Source: JANQQZ01 sp039187315 (lineage in GTDB: Bacteria > Planctomycetota > Phycisphaerae > Phycisphaerales > UBA1924). From it: 64,000 nucleotides of DNA. Numbering within the stretch: position 1 is the first letter of the stretch; every line of letters begins with the position of its first letter. The notes under the pieces are model-generated. The model made no database searches, was not told the origin of the DNA, and worked only from the letters and a program-made list of their open reading frames with translations. This document shows positions 59,040 to 64,000 of this stretch, piece after piece. The DNA lies in assembly GCA_039187315.1 (NCBI GenBank), contig JBCCZQ010000007.1, forward strand, positions 1 through 64,000. Reading direction: 5' to 3'. The position numbers and the translations under genes are program-made.

Positions 59040-60307
59040 GCGGCTCGGCGATGATCGAATCACAGGGCCTGTCGAAGCGCTACGTGCTTCGGTACAAGAA
59101 TTCGCACGAGGATCTGCTTTTTTCTTCGATGTTCCGTTTTGCGAGGCGAGCGATGGGCCGGCCCGAGCCGGAGCAGCCCGGCAGCGAGCACTGGGCGCTC
59201 AAGGATGTATCTTTCGAGGTCCAGCCTGGTGAGGCGCTCGGTATCATCGGCCGCAACGGCGCCGGCAAGAGCACGCTGCTGAAGATCATCTCGCGTCTGA
59301 CGTTGCCGACCGAGGGGCGTGTGGTCGTACGCGGGCGTGTGGGGTCGATGCTGGAGGTCGGCGTCGGCTTCAATCCCGACCTGACCGGGCGCGAGAACAT
59401 CTACCTCAGCGGCGTGATCCTCGGCATGCCGCGGGTGGAGATCCGGCGGCGTCTGGATGAGATTATCGAGTTCTCCGGGGTGCGGCCGTTCATCGATGTA
59501 CCCGTCACGCGCTACTCGAGCGGGATGCGGATTCGGCTGGCGTTTGCCGTCATGGCGAACCTCGAGCCCGAGATCCTGCTGATCGACGAGGTGCTCAGCG
59601 TAGGTGATGCGGAGTTCCGCCGTCGGTCGTCTGCCCGCATGGAGGAGCTGATCCGGGGCGGCCGCACGGTCCTGTTCGTCAGCCACAACCGTGAGATCGT
59701 TGAGCGGCTGTGCGATCGGGCGCTCGAGCTGGATCGCGGGCGCCTTGTGTCGATCGGAGCGACGGCATCGGTCGCCGAGCACTACGAGGCCGCGACGGGC
59801 GGGGTTGACACGACCAACGCGTACGCCTCGTACGAGGCGGATACCAGCAAGCCGATGTGCGTGCGTGAGGTCTCGGTGCTCTCGCCGCTGGGCGACTGCT
59901 CGGGCGAGCTTGATATGGCACAGCCGATCCGGATCCGCATCGGCTATGACATCAACGAGGATATTGAAAATGTCAACGTCTTCTGTCGGATCTCCACAGG
60001 CGATGGCGTGACCGTGCTGGGTTCGAGCGATGCCGACTTCGATCCGGCGAACCTGGGTCGTCGGCGGCGTGGCAGCTACACGGCTGCATTCGACATCGAG
60101 GGCTCGTTGCTCGAGGCGGGGAGCTACATGGTCACAGTGAGTGTGGGCGAGCCCTTCGTAAAGGTGTTCGATCGGCGTGCGGACGCGGTGACGTTCCAGC
60201 TGGTTGACCGCAGCAGCCGGCGGCGTTTGTGGTACCCGACGACTCGTCCCGGGCTTGTGGGCCGTGAGTACCCCTGGGTGTACGAGGGGCGGCTGCCCTG
60301 GTCTTAG
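59036..60307 (+). CDS. Polysaccharide ABC exporter ATPase with carbohydrate-binding tail (Wzt type)
   Basis: A 423-aa ATPase. Walker A GIIGRNGAGKSTLLK, LTGRENIYLSGVILGM, signature YSSGMRIRLAFAVM, Walker B ILLIDEVLSVGDAEF and His-loop VLFVSHN are all present. Residues ~260-423 add a beta-sandwich domain (VREVSVLSPLGDCSGELDMA, then IRIRIGYDINEDIENVNVFC) like the C-terminal carbohydrate-binding module of Wzt that recognises a finished glycan end. GTG 59036 overlaps wzm; ATG 59051 is an alternative. Confidence 0.93.
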   Translation: MSGSAMIESQGLSKRYVLRYKNSHEDLLFSSMFRFARRAMGRPEPEQPGSEHWALKDVSFEVQPGEALGIIGRNGAGKSTLLKIISRLTLPTEGRVVVRGRVGSMLEVGVGFNPDLTGRENIYLSGVILGMPRVEIRRRLDEIIEFSGVRPFIDVPVTRYSSGMRIRLAFAVMANLEPEILLIDEVLSVGDAEFRRRSSARMEELIRGGRTVLFVSHNREIVERLCDRALELDRGRLVSIGATASVAEHYEAATGGVDTTNAYASYEADTSKPMCVREVSVLSPLGDCSGELDMAQPIRIRIGYDINEDIENVNVFCRISTGDGVTVLGSSDADFDPANLGRRRRGSYTAAFDIEGSLLEAGSYMVTVSVGEPFVKVFDRRADAVTFQLVDRSSRRRLWYPTTRPGLVGREYPWVYEGRLPWS

Positions 60308-60397
60308 GCGGCGTTGTAGGCTTTTGAGACGCTATTGTGTGCTGGACAGACGCGGCCTGGAGAGGCCGCGGCTTCGGCGGAGCTGAAGGGGCTATCG

Positions 60398-62356
60398 GTG
60401 CTGGGCGACTTGCTCTCGGACGGGAACGAACGTCGGACATTTCTCGTGGGTTTCGCGTCGGTGGCGACTGTGGGCGTTGTCCTGGTCGGTGTGGGGCTGT
60501 TCGTCCCAGCTGTGGCCTGGCTCGCGGTCGTTGGCGTGGCGCTGCTGGCCGGGTGCCTGGTGCTGCTGACGAAGCTCGTAGTCACGACACACGTCCATCT
60601 CCGGGGCACATCCGGACGGCTGATCGGACTCAACGACCGCTACGACGCGACGGAGCGTTGGCTCGAGCGTTTTGACGTGGATGTGCGATCATCGCTGGAT
60701 AGCTCTGCTGCGATGCACGCCGCTGTCGATGCACGGATCACGGAGCTCAAGCAACAGGCATCGTCCATTGCCGACGGCCTCGCTGCCCTTCAGGCCTCCT
60801 GCGCCTCGGCTGCTGAGCTCGAGAACGCCCGGGCCGGGCTGGCCGAAGAGGCGCGTGCCTTGACGGAACGGATCACGGCGATCGAGTCCGCGGCATCGGC
60901 GCTCGCGTCATGGAAGGACAAGACGGCCAAGTGGGTCGAGACCATCTCTTCGTGGAAGGAGTCGGCCGAGAAGCGTGCTTCCATAGCTGACAAGGCTCTG
61001 AAGACGCTTTCGCAGGAGGATGCGACGATCGTCGAGCGTCTGGACGCGGTTCGTGAGGATGTGCAGGCGAAGCACGAAGCGCTCGCCTCGAGCATCGAGG
61101 AGGCATCGGCTGCGGCACAGCGTGTCTCTGATGACCTTGAGTCCGGCCGGGTCTCGGACGCCGAATCGCTCGCCAAGCAGACCGCCGAGTTGGAGGCTGC
61201 CGAGTCCCGGTTGTCTGAGCGGATCGAGTCGTTTTCTTCATCGCTGGCCGAGGCGCAGACGAAGTCAGAGACATCGACCCGCGACGCTATGCGGCAGGAA
61301 CTGACCCGCTCGACCGGCGAGCTGGTTGGGAAGATCAAAGACTCGGCCCAGCGGCTTCACGTCTCGTCATCGCTGGTAAGCCGGATGCGCGGCGAGCCCT
61401 ACGTCCAGTTCCCGAGGCTCGTCACCGGCGAGGCGGAGAAGACGCTTACGAAGCTCAAGGCTGTCAAATCGCCTGCCGAGTTGCGGTACCTGGAGCGCAA
61501 GCTGCAGGTGATCGAGGGCATCTGTGAGGGCCGCCTGGCTGGTTCGACCGACGACGCGGTTGCGCGTGCGCTGCTCACGCGTTCGGTCAAGAAGAAGGAA
61601 CTGCGGATCCTTGAGATCGGCGTGCTGTTCGGCATCGGCTCGATCTTCATGCACCAGGCGCTCGCGGGCTTCTATCGGCGGATCCATCTGACCTTGCTGG
61701 ACCCGTTCGATGGCTACTACGGGCCGAAGCACCTTGACCCGCTGACTGGTCAGCCCGTCACGGAGGACGCGGTGCGACGGAATCTGATTCGTTGCGGGAT
61801 CGCGCCGGAGGACGTCGAGCTGGTGTCCGCGTTCTCTGCGGACGACGCCGCGCGTGCCCGGGTGGCCGAGGGCGGTCCGTACGACTCCATCGTGATCGAT
61901 GGGGACCACAGCGCTGAGGGCATCAAGCTTGATTACGAGCTTTACGCCGATCTTGTTGCGCCAGGCGGCGTGCTGATCGTTGATGACTATGGGTCGGACG
62001 ACTGGCCGAGCGTGATGGAGTACACGAACACGGTTATCGAGAAGGATGCACGCTTTACGCGGATCGCGGTTATCGGCAAGACGATCGCGTTTCGGCGCAA
62101 GCGCGGCGGTGCCGCTGAGAAGGCCTCGGCTTCATCGAAGCGGTCCGGGGTGTCGTCCCCGAAGACTTCTTCTCCGAAGAAGGCCGCGAAGCGCAAGAGC
62201 GCGAAGCCGGCTAGTACGACCGAGTCGAAGAAGAATACTGCCCGCGGAAAGCAGGACAAGCATGCCTCGAAGCCCGCTTCGACCGTTGAGGCAAAGCCAT
62301 CGAAGAAGCCGGTCCGTGCCAAGGCTCGTGCTGCTGTTCGCGCTGACACGGCATGA
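60398..62356 (+). CDS. Membrane coiled-coil methyltransferase with basic tail
   Basis: A 652-aa protein. GTG 60398 is 6 bp after AAGGGG. Two hydrophobic helices (residues ~14-60) anchor it, then about 250 residues of Ala/Glu/Lys coiled coil, then a class I methyltransferase: LRILEIGVLFGIGSIFMHQA, LTLLDPFDGYYGPKHLD, YDSIVIDGDHSAEGIKLDYE, VAPGGVLIVDDYGSDDW. The last ~75 residues are Lys/Ala/Ser/Pro-rich, resembling a histone H1 tail. Placed directly after Wzm/Wzt, it may cap or measure the exported glycan. ATGA overlap with the next gene. Confidence 0.8.
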   Translation: MLGDLLSDGNERRTFLVGFASVATVGVVLVGVGLFVPAVAWLAVVGVALLAGCLVLLTKLVVTTHVHLRGTSGRLIGLNDRYDATERWLERFDVDVRSSLDSSAAMHAAVDARITELKQQASSIADGLAALQASCASAAELENARAGLAEEARALTERITAIESAASALASWKDKTAKWVETISSWKESAEKRASIADKALKTLSQEDATIVERLDAVREDVQAKHEALASSIEEASAAAQRVSDDLESGRVSDAESLAKQTAELEAAESRLSERIESFSSSLAEAQTKSETSTRDAMRQELTRSTGELVGKIKDSAQRLHVSSSLVSRMRGEPYVQFPRLVTGEAEKTLTKLKAVKSPAELRYLERKLQVIEGICEGRLAGSTDDAVARALLTRSVKKKELRILEIGVLFGIGSIFMHQALAGFYRRIHLTLLDPFDGYYGPKHLDPLTGQPVTEDAVRRNLIRCGIAPEDVELVSAFSADDAARARVAEGGPYDSIVIDGDHSAEGIKLDYELYADLVAPGGVLIVDDYGSDDWPSVMEYTNTVIEKDARFTRIAVIGKTIAFRRKRGGAAEKASASSKRSGVSSPKTSSPKKAAKRKSAKPASTTESKKNTARGKQDKHASKPASTVEAKPSKKPVRAKARAAVRADTA

Positions 62357-63162
62357 CCGACCCAGACGGTCCTCAGCATGCGCACGGGCTTGCCCGCCTA
62401 GCGAGGCGATGGATCGCGAAGACGACCGAGTGCGTACGTCGGCCCGAGACCCGGTCCTGGGTCTGCTCACCATCCGGTGTGCGCAACAGGGCCCGCCTGG
62501 CATCGCTGCGTGATCGCTGGGCGGGCAGGCGCTGCTTTGTGGTTGGCAACGGCCCGAGCCTGAACGATCAGGATCTGTCGCTGATCGGTGATGATCTGGT
62601 GATCGGCACGAACCGCATCGTGCTGCACGAAGCATGGGGGCAGTGGCGCTCTCGGATGTATACCTGCGTCAACCCGCATCTGATCGAACAGACAATCGAG
62701 CAGATCGCTGGGGTAGGCTGCCCCGCGTTCTTGCCTTGGGAAGCTCGGCGTGAGCTTCCTCGCGTCCATGATGTCTATTGGCTTCGTACGGTCCACGCGC
62801 CGGCGTTTAGCTACGACTTGTGTGACAGGATCTGGCAGGGCGCGACCGTGACGTATGTCGCGCTTCAGATCGCGTTCTTCCTCGGCTGCCGGGAGGTGAT
62901 TCTGATCGGTGTGGATCATCACTATGAGCGGTCGGGCGAGTCGAACCGGCTCGCGGTGGCTGAGGGCCCGGACCCGGACCATTTCACGCCGAGCTATTTC
63001 GGCGAGGGCTTCCGGTGGCAGCTGCCGGATCTGGCCCAATCTGAGATCGCCTATCGTCTCGCTCGGCATGCGTTTGAGCAGGAAGGGCGGCGGGTCGTGA
63101 ACGCGACGGCCGGCGGCCGCCTGGAGGTCTTCCCGCGAGCGCGGTACGAGGACCTGTTCTAG
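62353..63162 (+). CDS. DUF115-type protein
   Basis: A 269-aa protein. GRRCFVVGNGPSLNDQDLSL is the hallmark of the DUF115/MptE-like domain, a Rossmann-like fold also seen in the motility accessory factors that attach pseudaminic or legionaminic acid to flagellin. IGTNRIVL and GCREVILIGVDHHYERSGES follow. Here it is within a glycan export operon, next to a minus-strand CMP-sugar synthetase, so a glycosyltransferase-type role with a nonulosonic-acid-like sugar is plausible but inferred. Confidence 0.78.
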   Translation: MTDPDGPQHAHGLARLARRWIAKTTECVRRPETRSWVCSPSGVRNRARLASLRDRWAGRRCFVVGNGPSLNDQDLSLIGDDLVIGTNRIVLHEAWGQWRSRMYTCVNPHLIEQTIEQIAGVGCPAFLPWEARRELPRVHDVYWLRTVHAPAFSYDLCDRIWQGATVTYVALQIAFFLGCREVILIGVDHHYERSGESNRLAVAEGPDPDHFTPSYFGEGFRWQLPDLAQSEIAYRLARHAFEQEGRRVVNATAGGRLEVFPRARYEDLF

Positions 63163-63207
63163 CCGTGTGGTTGCGGGCACCGGCCGCAAATCAAGGGGTG
63201 CAGTTGT

Positions 63208-64000
63208 ATGGGTGTCCGATCCTGGTTCTTCGGGGGTAGGCGTGGCCGCACGGGTGACCGCGCGATGACTGTGACGGTTGTCACTCCCAGCTACAACCAG
63301 GCGGCGTACTTGCCGCTCTGCCTGGGCTCGGTCCGGAGCCAGTCGCTACTCCCGATGGAGCACCTGGTGTTCGACCCGGGTTCGAACGATGGCAGCCGGG
63401 ATATTGCCGAGGCCGCTCTGGGTGTCACGCTTGTCGCCGAGAAGGACGACGGTCAGGCGGACGCCGTGGGTCGAGGGTTTTCGCGGGCCCGCGGCGACAT
63501 CATCTGCTGGTTGAACTCGGACGACGAGCTCGCGGATGGGGGTGTGCTGCAACGCGTGGTGGACCGCTTCAACCAGCCGGATGCGCCGGATGTGGTCTAC
63601 GGCCGGGGCGTGTATATCGATGCAGAGGGCGAGCGGCAGCGTGATGCATACATCAACACGAAACCGGAGTCGCTGTCCGAGCGTCTCGCGCATGAGGTTG
63701 GTGTGCTCCAGCCTGCAACGTTCCTCCGCAGGCGTGTGGTTGATGACATCGGTGTGCCGGATAGCGGGCTGCACTTTGCGATGGACTACGACTATTGGTG
63801 CAGATCGGTGCTGAAGGGTCATCGCTGGGCCTTCCTCGATGAAGAACTGGCGCTGGCTCGGTACTACCCGGACAACAAGACCGCGGGTCGGCGTGGAGAG
63901 AGCTACGCCGAGGCCTGCGAGGTCGCGTGGAAGCACTTCGGTTTCCTCGATTCGCGCTGGGCGAAGCGGTGGGCTGAGTTTTTAAGCGAGGGGCACGACG
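63208..64000 (+). CDS. Family 2 glycosyltransferase, C-terminus cut by window edge
   Basis: Open from ATG 63208 (AAGGGG upstream) to the last base, about 264 residues with no stop. TVTVVTPSYNQAAYLPLCLG is the GT2 N-terminal strand, followed by HLVFDPGSNDGSRDIAE, KDDGQADAVGRGFSRARGDI and CWLNSDDELADGG (DxD site); LQPATFLRRRVVDDIG and FAMDYDYWCRS are further GT2 features. An alternative start is ATG 63265. It extends the surface-glycan operon rightward. Confidence 0.88.
   Translation, partial: MGVRSWFFGGRRGRTGDRAMTVTVVTPSYNQAAYLPLCLGSVRSQSLLPMEHLVFDPGSNDGSRDIAEAALGVTLVAEKDDGQADAVGRGFSRARGDIICWLNSDDELADGGVLQRVVDRFNQPDAPDVVYGRGVYIDAEGERQRDAYINTKPESLSERLAHEVGVLQPATFLRRRVVDDIGVPDSGLHFAMDYDYWCRSVLKGHRWAFLDEELALARYYPDNKTAGRRGESYAEACEVAWKHFGFLDSRWAKRWAEFLSEGHD

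Noticed and set aside
1..64000. CRISPR array, insertion sequence, prophage or integrative element
   Set aside because: No regularly spaced repeats, transposase or integrase motifs, or attachment-like duplications were seen. The tRNA-Pro is not flanked by an integrase gene.

Overview
This 64 kb window is high-GC bacterial chromosome, almost fully coding, with short gaps and many 4-bp ATGA/GTGA stop-start overlaps. The gene families point to the Planctomycetota, most likely class Phycisphaerae. The supporting features are a ThiE with an extra N-terminal helical domain, a tiny stand-alone zinc-ribbon protein, enlarged ribosomal proteins, and a pseudopilin operon carrying very large minor pseudopilins. 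The taxonomic call is inference from family character, not from a marker-gene search.

Layout. 1-14.6 kb holds mixed housekeeping genes: thiE (cut by the left edge), a degenerate 6-phosphogluconolactonase-like protein, an RluA pseudouridine synthase, hemW, an FHA protein, a 54-aa zinc ribbon, purA-uppS-cdsA, a coiled-coil zinc-ribbon protein, ruvB, an M28 peptidase lipoprotein, a metal-efflux-type permease and a secreted protein of unknown function. 14.9-31.0 kb is one long S10-spc-alpha ribosomal super-operon in the order rpsJ-rplC-rplD-rplW-rplB-rpsS-rplV-rpsC-rplP-rpmC-rpsQ-rplN-rplX-rplE-rpsN-rpsH-rplF-rplR-rpsE-rplO-secY-map-infA-rpmJ-rpsM-rpsK-rpoA-rplQ. It lacks rpmD, adk and rpsD at their usual places. 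pheS follows.

32.1-36.3 kb carries an FeS-type photolyase, convergent with a minus-strand operon: coaB, an RluA-methyltransferase fusion, and a DUF2256/DUF3253 protein. 36.6-54.4 kb is a type II secretion / type IV pilus-like operon: two MshEN-containing assembly ATPases flanking a PilT retraction ATPase, a PilC/GspF platform protein, and then G-, H-, I-, J- and K-type pseudopilins, the last 1978 aa long. A tRNA-Pro(TGG) follows.

54.6-64 kb is a surface-polysaccharide region. A minus-strand operon encodes a CMP-sugar synthetase, a hydroxyacid dehydrogenase, an SDR and a glycosyltransferase. A divergent plus-strand operon encodes Wzm, Wzt with a carbohydrate-binding tail, a membrane coiled-coil methyltransferase, a DUF115 protein and a glycosyltransferase cut by the right edge.

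Most unusual items: a helix-turn-helix-like domain fused to ribosomal protein L22; a 326-bp hairpin-rich gap with a terminator-like stem between rplC and rplD; a membrane coiled-coil methyltransferase beside Wzm/Wzt that resembles a chain-length ruler and terminator; and the RluA-methyltransferase fusion.
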